7,204 nt of DNA from Planctomycetota bacterium (GCA_018897395.1 JAHIKV010000124.1:1-7204), one strand, 5' to 3'. Positions 1 through 6,742 are shown, numbered from the stretch's first letter. Made by a program: numbers and translations. Notes: generated by a model from the sequence alone, not told the origin.

Positions 1-1
1 C

Positions 2-139
2 CGATTGGCGGTCGTCTACAGCCGGTTCGACCTCGGCAACGGCTGGGAGCAGTTCCCGCACGCGTACAGTTACGGGTTGCAGGAACGGTCGGCAATGCAA
101 CTCGGAACGAACATGTTGGTTTACGCGGTGACGCATTAA
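2..139 (+). CDS. DUF4159-like protein, C-terminal fragment
   Basis: This is the last 45 residues of a gene that begins before the window; the frame opens at base 2 and ends with TAA at 137-139. The peptide contains VVYSRFDLGNGWEQ and ends TNMLVYAVTH. A 'VVYSR.D...GWE' stretch followed by a short helical tail ending in a 'N.L.YA.T' pattern is what I associate with the end of DUF4159 domains, which adopt a glutamine-amidotransferase-like fold without a known reaction. In Planctomycetota, DUF4159 proteins commonly sit in MoxR ATPase/DUF58/VWA envelope operons, and the large DUF4175-like gene that follows fits that setting. The assignment rests on a short tail and on the neighbour, so it is likely rather than certain. 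No upstream signal or catalytic region is visible here. Confidence 0.75.
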   Translation, partial: RLAVVYSRFDLGNGWEQFPHAYSYGLQERSAMQLGTNMLVYAVTH

Positions 140-178
140 CAAAATCATAAATGAACTTGCGCGATTTCGGGAGAATAA

Positions 179-262
179 TCGTTTAGCCCCGGCGTCCACG
201 CCGGGAACAAACGGCTTTTCCCGCCACGCGGTGTTCCCGGCGTGGACGCCGGGGCTAAACGA
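179..262. repeat. 31-bp perfect inverted repeat (intergenic palindromic element)
   Basis: The arms 179-209 and 232-262 are exact reverse complements over 31 bp, separated by a 22-bp spacer. The core reads AGCCCCGGCGTCCACGCCGG. It fills most of the gap between the DUF4159-like and DUF4175-like genes. The RNA could form a very stable hairpin and might attenuate or terminate transcription or protect mRNA ends, but no T-tract follows, so a classical intrinsic terminator is not supported. GC-rich palindromes of this 'gccccggcgt.cacgccgggg' type are, from memory, dispersed in planctomycete genomes, so a REP- or MITE-like mobile repeat is the best reading. Copy number cannot be seen from one window. 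Confidence 0.85.
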
Positions 263-288
263 CTGATTTCTATCCACTACCCACTACC

Positions 289-3200
289 ATGTCCCCCGCC
301 ACCGAAAACGTGATCGACCGTCTCGACGCCGCGCGTCAGAAGTGGTGGCTGTTTTCGCTGCTTTCGACTACTGCGTTGGCGGCGTGCGTCTCCTTCGGCA
401 TGTTCGTCTGCTTCATGGCGGCCGATGCCCTGATTCTGCTCCCGCCGCCGTGGTTGTTGGGACTTTCCGCGGCGTGGCTGCTGACTTCCTTGGCGCTGAT
501 GATTGTGGTTGGGCGGCGGCTATTGCGGGGTCAACGCGGCATCGAGGCGACGGCACGCCGGGTCGAGACCGAGTTTCCAGACCTCGGCAGCGATCTGATA
601 AACATAGTCCAGCTCCGCGAAGGTCGAGACAACCAGAATAGGGCGTTTTGCGAGGCGGCCGTCAACCGGGCGGCCGCGAAAATCGGCCGCTTGCCCTTCG
701 ACCGCGCCGCGGCCAAAGAATCTCGCCTGCAACGCTTCATCCATTGCATACAGACGCCGCGAGACCTGGCCGAGTCGTTGGCGGTCCTCGCGCTGCTGAT
801 CGTTGTCGCATTGTTTTGCCGGGCGTTGCTGCCCAACTGGGGGTCGGCGGCGTCGCGATTGTTTGCACCTTGGACGTTCGTCCCCTCGGTCGGCTCGGTC
901 CAGATCGTCAGCGTAACCCCGGGCGACGCGGACGTGCTGGTCGGCGAAAGCGTTCGGATCGCAGCCGAAATCCGCAACCCCGACGGCCGGCCGCACCAAG
1001 CCACGCTGTTCATCGCGAAGAAAGATCGGCCGGAAACGCCTCTCCCGATGACGGCCGACCGGACGCGCCGCCGCTACACGCTGACGGTCCCCTCCGCGAT
1101 CGAGGCGTTCACTTATCGCCTGGAGATCGGCGATTCGCAAACCAGGGTTTATTCAATCGGCGTGCGGCAAAAGCCGGTCGTCGAAAGCGCGGAGGCGACG
1201 TTCCATTACCCAGCCTACCTCGAGCGGAGGGATGAGACGATCGTCTTGAAGGACTTGAATATCGAGGCCCCGCAGTTCACCGAGGTCGAGTTGCGATTGC
1301 GGCCGTCCACTCCCATCGCCAAAGGATACGTCGAGCGCGAAGGCGAACGTTTCATCGGCCGCGTCGAGCCGGACGGAAACCTGGTGATTTCGTCCGTGCC
1401 GCTGTTGAAGGACGGCTCGTACGTCGTGCGGCTGTGGAACGACGCCGGCCACTCGCATCCCAATCCGCGGGTGAACAACATCCGGGTTCGCGTTGACGAA
1501 CCGCCGGCGGTCGAATTGCTGGGGCCAAGCCGTTCGGCCGTCGCGGCCCCCGGCGCGACGCTGCCGGTGTCGATCCGCGCCGGCGACGACCATGGCATCG
1601 GACGGGTGGAGTTGCAGATGAAGTTGAAGGGAGGGGAGGCAGTCGAAGTAGTCCGGCAATGGACCGATTTCGCCGCCGCCTCAACCTCGGTCGTCCGCCA
1701 ATATGGCTTGAAGCTGGACCCGGAGAAAATCAAACCCGGCCAGACGGTCCTTATCCGCGCGGCGGCTTGGGACAAACTCGCGATCGACGATTGGGGGCTG
1801 AAGCTGAAGCCGCAAGAGACCGTCGGCCCGTGGCGCGAGATCACGATCATCTCGAAGGACGACGAGGCGTCCGCCGCCTTGGAACGGCTCGACGGTTTGC
1901 GCGGCGAGCTATTGAAGATACTGAAGAAGCAGGTTCGCGCCCGCACGACCGCCGCCGACATAAAGCCGCGACCGTTGGTCGCGCCCCGCCGCGATCTGAT
2001 CGATGATCTCAGGGGCCGGCAGATCGACATCCAAAAATCATCGAGCGAGTTGGCGAAAACCATCAACCCCGCCGCCCGCAAAGAACTCCAGACAATCAAG
2101 CGCGTCCTGGGCGAACTTGCCTTCGGCGAAATGATCGAGGCGGTGGCGATTTGCGATGAGATGCTGAAGTTGACGGCCGCGGCTGATTTTAACCAGCCCG
2201 CTTCGCAACTGACGGCCGCGCAGGATCGGATCATCGACGTGTTGCGGAAACTGCTGGACGTTGCCCGGCGCGTGCAGGCCGATCTTCTCGCCGAGATGGA
2301 AAAACGCCCCGGCGGCGATCTGCCCGACGACACCCGGCGGAAACTCGACGAGCTGCGCGATAAGATCGAAAAGTTCCTCGAACAGCAGAAGAAGGTGATC
2401 GAGGCCAGCAAGGAGTTGGCCAAGACGCCGATCGACGATTTCACCGAGGAGCAGGAGGAATTGCTCAAGGGACTGGCTGCCGCCGAGGACGACCTTTCGC
2501 GGTTCATGCAGGAGCTGCAATCGGACCTGAGCAAACTGCCCGAGCAGGATTTCGCCAATCCGTCGACGGCCAAGGAACTGGTCGAGATTCAGACGGAACT
2601 CAAAATGGCCGAGGACGCGTTGCTGAAAAAGACGGTCGATATCGCCGTCCCGCTCGAACAGTTGGGCTACGAAATGGCCGAGGAGTTGAAGACGAACCTC
2701 GAGAAGTGGCTGCCCGACAGCCCCGACCGCGAGAAGTGGAGCCAGGAGGAATCGCTCACCGACGCGGACAAGGAGGCCCCGATGGCCGAATTGCCCGGCG
2801 AATTGGAAGACCTCGTCGGCGAACTGATGGAAGAGGAAGAGGACCTTTTCGACGAGATGGACGACGTATCGAGCAGCGCGGCCGATTCGCTCGACAAGGG
2901 GGCAGGCTGGGACGCACTGGATGGTCCGATCTCGAGCATGAGCGCCAAGGGGGTCACCGGCAACCGGTTGCCTAACACCAGCGAGATCGGCGGCCGGGCC
3001 GGCGAAGGGCGGCAAGGAAAATCGAGCGGCGAGTTCGTCGGCGACGAGGCGGTCGGCAAAGGGGGCCGCAAAACGCCCAGCCGGCTTACGCCCGACCCGA
3101 ACGTGGCCGGGCAAATCAAGGACCACGACCGGCAGCCGGCCGGCGGGGCCACCGGCGGCGGCAAGGAAAGCGGCAAGGGGGGCGAGGGATTGGAAGGGCC

Positions 3201-3597
3201 GGTCCCGCGCTCGCCCGGACCACGCGACGCACAGCGGCTCGCCGGACGCCAGGCGGAACTGAGGAACAAGGCCGAGGGAATCGACCTGCGGTTCCAGGTT
3301 TCCGGCTTCCACCGCACCGATCTAAAGAAACTGATCGAGATTATGGCCCAGGTCGAGCGCGATCTGAAGGCCGGACGTTATAAAAACGCCTTACGGCAGA
3401 GACCGGTTTTACTCGAAGGGCTCGGCAACGTTAAGCAATACCTCGATGGCGAGTTCCAGACGCGGCGCGACGCCTCGGCGAATCTCCCCGCCGACGTGCG
3501 CAAGGAGTTGCTCGGAAGCATGCACGATCCCTCGCCCGCCGGTTGGGAGGAGCTGAACCGGCGATATTTCGAGCGGTTGTCGAAGGGTGACGATTGA
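289..3597 (+). CDS. Large DUF4175-like membrane-anchored envelope protein
   Basis: This is a 1102-aa protein. Two hydrophobic segments at about residues 21-50 and 54-75 and a third at about 161-183 anchor it in the inner membrane. Beta-rich, Ig-like stretches follow at about 200-295, 296-403 and 404-522; the last contains IRAGDDHGIGRVELQM, a pattern typical of DUF4175/TIGR02302-type proteins. Residues about 525-810 are charged and helical with coiled-coil character. An acidic block lies at 834-860 (EEEEDLFDEMDD), then a Gly/Lys-rich low-complexity linker at about 885-975, and a helical tail at about 985-1060 (LRNKAEGIDLRF, FHRTDLKKLIE). The start at 289 is the first possible one after an in-frame TAA at 256-258; no Shine-Dalgarno sequence is visible. 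The biochemical role of this family is unknown. Its place behind a DUF4159-like gene suggests envelope or surface assembly together with MoxR/DUF58/VWA partners upstream, which is inference. Confidence 0.85.
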   Translation: MSPATENVIDRLDAARQKWWLFSLLSTTALAACVSFGMFVCFMAADALILLPPPWLLGLSAAWLLTSLALMIVVGRRLLRGQRGIEATARRVETEFPDLGSDLINIVQLREGRDNQNRAFCEAAVNRAAAKIGRLPFDRAAAKESRLQRFIHCIQTPRDLAESLAVLALLIVVALFCRALLPNWGSAASRLFAPWTFVPSVGSVQIVSVTPGDADVLVGESVRIAAEIRNPDGRPHQATLFIAKKDRPETPLPMTADRTRRRYTLTVPSAIEAFTYRLEIGDSQTRVYSIGVRQKPVVESAEATFHYPAYLERRDETIVLKDLNIEAPQFTEVELRLRPSTPIAKGYVEREGERFIGRVEPDGNLVISSVPLLKDGSYVVRLWNDAGHSHPNPRVNNIRVRVDEPPAVELLGPSRSAVAAPGATLPVSIRAGDDHGIGRVELQMKLKGGEAVEVVRQWTDFAAASTSVVRQYGLKLDPEKIKPGQTVLIRAAAWDKLAIDDWGLKLKPQETVGPWREITIISKDDEASAALERLDGLRGELLKILKKQVRARTTAADIKPRPLVAPRRDLIDDLRGRQIDIQKSSSELAKTINPAARKELQTIKRVLGELAFGEMIEAVAICDEMLKLTAAADFNQPASQLTAAQDRIIDVLRKLLDVARRVQADLLAEMEKRPGGDLPDDTRRKLDELRDKIEKFLEQQKKVIEASKELAKTPIDDFTEEQEELLKGLAAAEDDLSRFMQELQSDLSKLPEQDFANPSTAKELVEIQTELKMAEDALLKKTVDIAVPLEQLGYEMAEELKTNLEKWLPDSPDREKWSQEESLTDADKEAPMAELPGELEDLVGELMEEEEDLFDEMDDVSSSAADSLDKGAGWDALDGPISSMSAKGVTGNRLPNTSEIGGRAGEGRQGKSSGEFVGDEAVGKGGRKTPSRLTPDPNVAGQIKDHDRQPAGGATGGGKESGKGGEGLEGPVPRSPGPRDAQRLAGRQAELRNKAEGIDLRFQVSGFHRTDLKKLIEIMAQVERDLKAGRYKNALRQRPVLLEGLGNVKQYLDGEFQTRRDASANLPADVRKELLGSMHDPSPAGWEELNRRYFERLSKGDD

Positions 3598-3602
3598 ATG
3601 GG

Positions 3603-3680
3603 GAATGCAAAATGAAAAATGAAAAGTGCAGGTTGAAGAAAACTTATCGTTTTGCATTTTGCATTTTACATTTTGCATTC
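3603..3680. repeat. AT-rich imperfect inverted repeat overlapping the start of the next gene
   Basis: Arm 3603-3630 and arm 3653-3680 are reverse complements at 25 of 28 positions, with a 22-bp spacer. Both arms are built from the 'TGCATTTT/AAAATGCA' word repeated with small changes. The composition is sharply AT-rich compared with the GC-rich genes on both sides. The element begins five bases after the stop codon of the DUF4175-like gene and contains the start codon and signal-peptide core of the following gene. Similar 'cattttgcattttgcattt' elements occur, to my knowledge, as dispersed repeats in planctomycete genomes; a genome-wide count would be needed to prove that here. Confidence 0.8.
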
Positions 3681-4811
3681 TTCTTTGGCGTTGCTCCTCT
3701 TTCCGTCCACGCGGCCGATGCCCGCAAGGTAGTGATCCCCTTCGATTTCGTCTCGAAGTTCGACGACGGACGTTACGGCCGGATGTTGGGCGACCTGGTT
3801 TGGAAGAAGCTCTCGCGCACCGGCGGGTTCATTATCCCCGAGTCGATGCACGAGGTGCGCGGCTACTGCGCCGCCCATAAGCTCACTCCGTCGCCCGAGA
3901 TGGACCTCGCGGCGATGCGGAAAATCGTCCGCGAGGATTTCGACGCCCAGATCGGCGTCTGGGGGAGCATCGAACGTGCGCCGGCGGCGGAAGGCGACGT
4001 CTATGATCTGACGATCAAGTGCGTCGATTTTTCCGACCAACAGCGGACGAAGGTGATTTACGACGCCACGATCCGCACAAAAACCGTCAGCGAAGTCCCC
4101 CACGTGTACGTCAAGCGAATGTTGGATGCCCTCTATGGCCGCAAACCCGGCGAGCCGCCCGCGCCGGATATGATCGCGGAAGAGAACTGGAAAAAGGGGC
4201 CTAATCTGGTTGCCGGCGATTTCGAGCATGGCGCGGACGGCGTCCCCAAGGGTTGGGAAAAGGTGGCCGGTCAGCAGCGAGAGCCGCTCGGCGGACAGGT
4301 GCGTTGGACCACCGAGAACGACAATTCAACCAACAGGCTGATCCGCTTCGTCCTCGACAAGCAGGTCGCCGAAACCACGGGCGTTATATACTACAGCGAC
4401 TATTTTACCGTCGAGGAGGGCGCGAGGTATCGTTTCCAATGCCGATGGCGGTCCGACGGCCCGGCCGTGAAAGTTTTCGTGAAGTGTTACGATTACCTGC
4501 CGGATGAAGGCCGCCGCCGCGAGGTTTATCGCAGCCAGCAAAACCTCAAGGGACCAAAAGACTCTTGGAACACGCAGACTGAAGATTTCACCCCGAAACA
4601 CACGAAATACTCGCCCAAGTGGGGCCGCGTGATGCTCTACGCATACCTCGCGCCGGGCACGATCGAGTTCGACGACGCGATCGTCAAGCGGATCGTCCCC
4701 GCCTCGCCCGGCGAGCGACTGAAGGTCCGCCGCCCGTCGAGCCAGAGCAAATTAACCGTCGAGGAGATGGAGGCCAACGAGCGTCGCGGCCGGGAGAGCA
4801 AGGACAAATGA
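3612..4811 (+). CDS. Exported protein: TolB-N/LpoB-like domain plus CBM-like beta-sandwich
   Basis: This is a 399-aa protein read from ATG 3612; a TTG at 3594 would add six residues and is less likely. Residues 1-34 form a Sec signal peptide: a basic start (K2, K5, R7, K9, K10, R13), a hydrophobic core FAFCILHFAFFFGV and an A-X-A-type site SVHA before ADARK. Residues about 38-175 (VVIPFDF, MLGDLVWKKLSRTGGFIIP, AQIGVWGSIE, YDLTIKCVDF) have the alternating pattern of TolB N-terminal or LpoB-like domains. Residues about 197-360 (NLVAGDFEHG, PKGWEKV, YSDYFTVEEGARYRFQCRWR, IEFDDAIVKR) resemble a CBM_4_9/galactose-binding beta-sandwich. The tail is charged. The gene follows the DUF4175-like gene by 14 bp, so it is probably in the same operon and acts in the periplasm or on the cell surface. 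The exact ligand is unknown. Domain assignments are by pattern, not by search. Confidence 0.8.
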   Translation: MKNEKCRLKKTYRFAFCILHFAFFFGVAPLSVHAADARKVVIPFDFVSKFDDGRYGRMLGDLVWKKLSRTGGFIIPESMHEVRGYCAAHKLTPSPEMDLAAMRKIVREDFDAQIGVWGSIERAPAAEGDVYDLTIKCVDFSDQQRTKVIYDATIRTKTVSEVPHVYVKRMLDALYGRKPGEPPAPDMIAEENWKKGPNLVAGDFEHGADGVPKGWEKVAGQQREPLGGQVRWTTENDNSTNRLIRFVLDKQVAETTGVIYYSDYFTVEEGARYRFQCRWRSDGPAVKVFVKCYDYLPDEGRRREVYRSQQNLKGPKDSWNTQTEDFTPKHTKYSPKWGRVMLYAYLAPGTIEFDDAIVKRIVPASPGERLKVRRPSSQSKLTVEEMEANERRGRESKDK

Positions 4812-4814
4812 AAA

Positions 4815-4840
4815 TCGGCCTTGATAGTGTCGAAGGCCGA
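4815..4840 (+). terminator. Hairpin after the envelope operon, possible weak terminator
   Basis: The perfect 8-bp arms TCGGCCTT (4815-4822) and AAGGCCGA (4833-4840) flank a 10-base loop and start three bases after the stop codon at 4811. The position suits a transcript end for the upstream genes. There is no T-run after it, so it would be weak or factor-dependent. Confidence 0.35.
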
Positions 4841-4880
4841 CGGATTACTACCGCCACGAGAGGTGCTTGCCCCGATCTTG

Positions 4881-4910
4881 TTGCCGTGCGAGAATGACGT
4901 GATGAATAAT
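4881..4910 (+). promoter_or_regulatory. Candidate sigma70-type promoter of the toxin-antitoxin operon
   Basis: TTGCCG (4881-4886, 4 of 6 to TTGACA) and AATAAT (4905-4910, 5 of 6 to TATAAT) are separated by 18 bp and lie 35 bp before the antitoxin start. This is the only AT-richer stretch in the gap. Promoters in Planctomycetota are poorly defined, so this is tentative. Confidence 0.3.
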
Positions 4911-4912
4911 AG

Positions 4913-4926
4913 TGTCTAATTCGACA
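4913..4926. promoter_or_regulatory. Operator-like palindrome before the antitoxin gene
   Basis: TGTCTAATTCGACA pairs at 6 of 7 positions of its dyad and lies just after the candidate -10 box, about 20 bp before the antitoxin start. Toxin-antitoxin pairs usually repress their own promoter through such sites. The word ATAGTGTC, which overlaps it at 4909-4916, also occurs at 4824-4831. DUF433 proteins are expected to be able to bind DNA, so autoregulation is plausible but not shown. Confidence 0.3.
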
Positions 4927-4944
4927 TTGCAGGGATGGTGTATC

Positions 4945-5196
4945 ATGCTGCGAAAAGAACTGCTCGAACGAATATCCGTCGATCCGAACGTGTGTTTCGG
5001 CAAGCCATGCATCAGCGGGACCCGCATTTGGGTGTCGCTTATCGTGGATAATCTTGCGGACGGCGTTTCTGAGGATGAAATACTCGCCGCATATCCGTCG
5101 CTCGTTCGAGAAGACATCCGCGCCGCCTTGGCGTATGCCGCCGAGATGACCCGTGAACGAGTCATTCCCGTGGCGACGGAGGCATCTCGGCCGTGA
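4945..5196 (+). CDS. DUF433 family antitoxin
   Basis: This is an 83-aa protein with the full DUF433 signature: RISVDPNVCFGKPCISGTRI at residues 9-28, the helix SLIVDNLADG and then VSEDEILAAYPSLVREDIRAALAYA at about 42-66. DUF433 (COG2442) proteins are small, have a helix-turn-helix-like core and act as antitoxins of PIN-like toxins. ATG 4945 was chosen because the conserved region begins soon after it and an AGGG (4931-4934) lies 10 bases upstream; a GTG at 4912 would add eleven non-conserved residues and lies within the promoter/operator region. Its stop overlaps the toxin start by 4 bp (GTGA), the normal arrangement for a coupled pair. It should neutralise the downstream toxin and probably represses the operon with it. 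The length is typical and nothing is missing. Confidence 0.93.
   Translation: MLRKELLERISVDPNVCFGKPCISGTRIWVSLIVDNLADGVSEDEILAAYPSLVREDIRAALAYAAEMTRERVIPVATEASRP
5178..5182 (+). promoter_or_regulatory. Shine-Dalgarno site supporting the toxin GTG start
   Basis: GGAGG lies 10 bases before GTG 5193 and inside the antitoxin gene. It supports GTG, rather than a later codon, as the toxin start and suggests coupled translation of the pair. Confidence 0.6.
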
Positions 5197-5564
5197 AGTT
5201 CAAGTTGGACGAAAACTTCGACCCGCGCTTGATGCCTCTTGTCCAAGAAGGCCGACACGACGTTGAAAGCGTGTCCGGCGAGGGGCTATCGGGAAGCAGC
5301 GACGAGGTAGTATATGATGTCTGTCTCCGCGAACGCCGGATTCTGATTACCTTGGACTTGGACTTCTCGAACCCATTTCGGTTTCCGCCGGCCCCCACGG
5401 CGGGAATCATTGTCGTACGTCCTCCTCGGCCGACGCTTCCGCAAATTCGCGCCACTCTCGCCGCAACCCTGCCGAGCCTGAAACGTCAGCCACTGCACGG
5501 GAAACTGTGGATAGTCGAACCGGGTAGAATCCGCTTGTATGATCCCGAGGAAGACGTTTTGTGA
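5193..5564 (+). CDS. DUF5615 family PIN-like toxin
   Basis: This is a 123-aa protein beginning MKFKLDENFDPRL, the hallmark of DUF5615 (COG4634, Mut7-C-like PIN fold) proteins. Acidic residues expected at the metal-binding active site are present: D6 and E7, D37 and E38 (GSSDEVVYD), and D55 and D57 in ILITLDLDFSN. The strand GIIVVRPPRP (71-80) and the end LWIVEPGRIRLYD are also usual for the family. Such proteins are predicted ribonucleases and are the toxin partners of DUF433 antitoxins. The start is GTG 5193, overlapping the antitoxin stop. The gene looks complete and functional. It ends with a second GTGA overlap into the radical SAM gene, so toxin and enzyme are probably translated from one mRNA. 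The RNA target is unknown. Confidence 0.92.
   Translation: MKFKLDENFDPRLMPLVQEGRHDVESVSGEGLSGSSDEVVYDVCLRERRILITLDLDFSNPFRFPPAPTAGIIVVRPPRPTLPQIRATLAATLPSLKRQPLHGKLWIVEPGRIRLYDPEEDVL
5547..5553 (+). promoter_or_regulatory. Shine-Dalgarno site favouring GTG 5561 for the radical SAM gene
   Basis: GAGGAAG inside the end of the toxin gene is 7 bases from GTG 5561 but 16 from the alternative ATG 5570. The spacing favours the GTG that overlaps the toxin stop. Confidence 0.5.
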
Positions 5565-6742
5565 ACGGAATGACCCGGTTCGACTATTCCTCGCAAGATT
5601 TCGGCCGAAGTCCGCTGATGTTCTACTATGAGGTCACGTTGGCCTGCGACCTGGTGTGCAAGCACTGCCGGGCGTCGGCCCAGGCCGATCCGCATCCGGG
5701 CGAGCTTTCCACCGCCCGTGCGACGGCTTTGATCGACCAGGCGGCCTCGTTTCCGCGCCGCCCGAATCTGGTGCTGACCGGCGGCGACCCGCTGAAACGA
5801 GCCGATCTGTTCGTGCTTATCCGTCACGCGGCGGACGCCGGATTGCACGTGGCGCTTACCCCCTCGGCCACGCCGCTGGCCACGTTCGAGGCGTTCCAGC
5901 GGGCGAAAGAGGCCGGCATTCGGGCGCTGGGCATCAGCCTCGACGGCGCGGAGCCGGAAGTCCACGACGCCTTTCGCGGTTGGGAGGGGAGTTTTCAGCG
6001 CACGTTGGAAATGCTCGAAAACGCCCGACGGCTGCAATTGCCCGTGCAGGTCAACACGACTATCACCAGCCGCAACTTCCATCAGGTGGACGCCTTGGCC
6101 GATTTGTTGGTCGAGCAGGGAATTGCTATATGGTCGGTCTTTTTCCTTGTGCCGGTCGGGCGCGGGGTCGAGGAGCAACGGATCTCGCCCGAGCAATACG
6201 AAATGGTCTTCGAGCGGCTCTGGCATCATGCCCAACGGCAGCCTTACGGCGTGAAGACGACCGAGGCCCCGCACTATCGGCGTTTCGTGCTCCAGCGCGG
6301 CGGCAATCCGCAGGCAGGGCCGGGAAGTTGGGGTGGCAGTTGTACTGCCATCCCAGGGGCGACAGTGCAACTGTCGCCCCAACAACGAGGTTGGAGTGGC
6401 AGTTGCACTGCCGCCCCCGCTCGAGCGCCGCTGGGCGTGGGCGACGGCAAGGGAGTGATGTTCGTCAGCCACACGGGCGAGATTTTTCCCGCCGGGTTCC
6501 TGCCGCTCTGCTGTGGACGGTTTCCGGCCGGCTCGGTGGTCGATGTCTATCAAAACCATCCGACGTTCGTCGCCTTGCGCGACACGGACAAGCTGAAGGG
6601 GCGTTGCGGCGTCTGCGAGTATCGCCGCGTTTGCGGCGGCAGCCGTGCCCGAGCCTTCGCATTGACGGACGACTTCATGCAGACCGACCCCGATTGCAGC
6701 TACGTGCCGGGAAGCGGGAAAAATCCAATAGCCGGGGGCTAA
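5561..6742 (+). CDS. Radical SAM/SPASM domain protein (TIGR04053-like) with repeat insertion
   Basis: This is a 393-aa protein. The radical SAM CX3CX2C motif is C29, C33, C36 within EVTLACDLVCKHCRA and binds the 4Fe-4S cluster that cleaves S-adenosylmethionine. GGDP (74-77) contacts the SAM methionine, and GISLDGA (124-130) is a core strand. The C-terminal SPASM/twitch part has C349, C352, C358 and C379 (CGVCEYRRVCGGSRARA), enough for one auxiliary cluster. CGGSRARA and LGVGDGKG..FVSHTGEIFPAGFLP point to the TIGR04053 group, related to NirJ/AhbD/PqqE-type enzymes; the substrate is unknown. Residues about 255-287, between GGNP and APLGV, are encoded by three palindromic repeats and are likely an insertion relative to the family. 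After the usual end (DPDCSYVP) a tail GSGKNPIAGG ends inside another palindrome. GTG 5561 overlaps the toxin stop; ATG 5570 is the alternative start. Confidence 0.9.
   Translation: MNGMTRFDYSSQDFGRSPLMFYYEVTLACDLVCKHCRASAQADPHPGELSTARATALIDQAASFPRRPNLVLTGGDPLKRADLFVLIRHAADAGLHVALTPSATPLATFEAFQRAKEAGIRALGISLDGAEPEVHDAFRGWEGSFQRTLEMLENARRLQLPVQVNTTITSRNFHQVDALADLLVEQGIAIWSVFFLVPVGRGVEEQRISPEQYEMVFERLWHHAQRQPYGVKTTEAPHYRRFVLQRGGNPQAGPGSWGGSCTAIPGATVQLSPQQRGWSGSCTAAPARAPLGVGDGKGVMFVSHTGEIFPAGFLPLCCGRFPAGSVVDVYQNHPTFVALRDTDKLKGRCGVCEYRRVCGGSRARAFALTDDFMQTDPDCSYVPGSGKNPIAGG
6329..6417. repeat. Three adjacent short palindromes inside the radical SAM gene
   Basis: Unit A (6329-6355) has 12-bp arms with one G-T pair around TGGCAGTTGTACTGCCA. 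Unit B (6356-6380) has perfect 11-bp arms, GGGGCGACAGT and ACTGTCGCCCC, around GCA. Unit C (6393-6417) is an imperfect palindrome around GTGGCAGTTGCACTGC. All three fit one consensus, GGGGYGRCAGT-TGY-ACTGYCRCCCC, with B in the opposite orientation. A and B touch directly; 12 bases separate B and C. Such CAGTTGCACTG palindromes look like a dispersed planctomycete repeat. The reading frame stays open through all of them. Confidence 0.85.

Noticed and set aside
1215..2573. A 452-codon open frame on the minus strand inside the large membrane-protein gene.
   Set aside because: It is a Ser/Arg-rich shadow typical of GC-rich coding DNA, opposite a gene with clear domain structure.
2038..3312. A 424-codon minus-strand open frame inside the same gene.
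   Set aside because: Leu/Gln/Phe-rich translation of the antisense of charged helices; no family features.
4808..4897. A 29-codon open frame starting with ATGA overlap to the stop of the exported protein gene (MKIGLDSVEGRR...).
   Set aside because: It has no recognisable motif, includes the hairpin 4815-4840 and the -35-like region, and has no clear ribosome site; a chance open frame is more likely.
5486..6559. A 357-codon minus-strand frame opposite the radical SAM gene.
   Set aside because: No motifs; antisense shadow of a well-supported gene.
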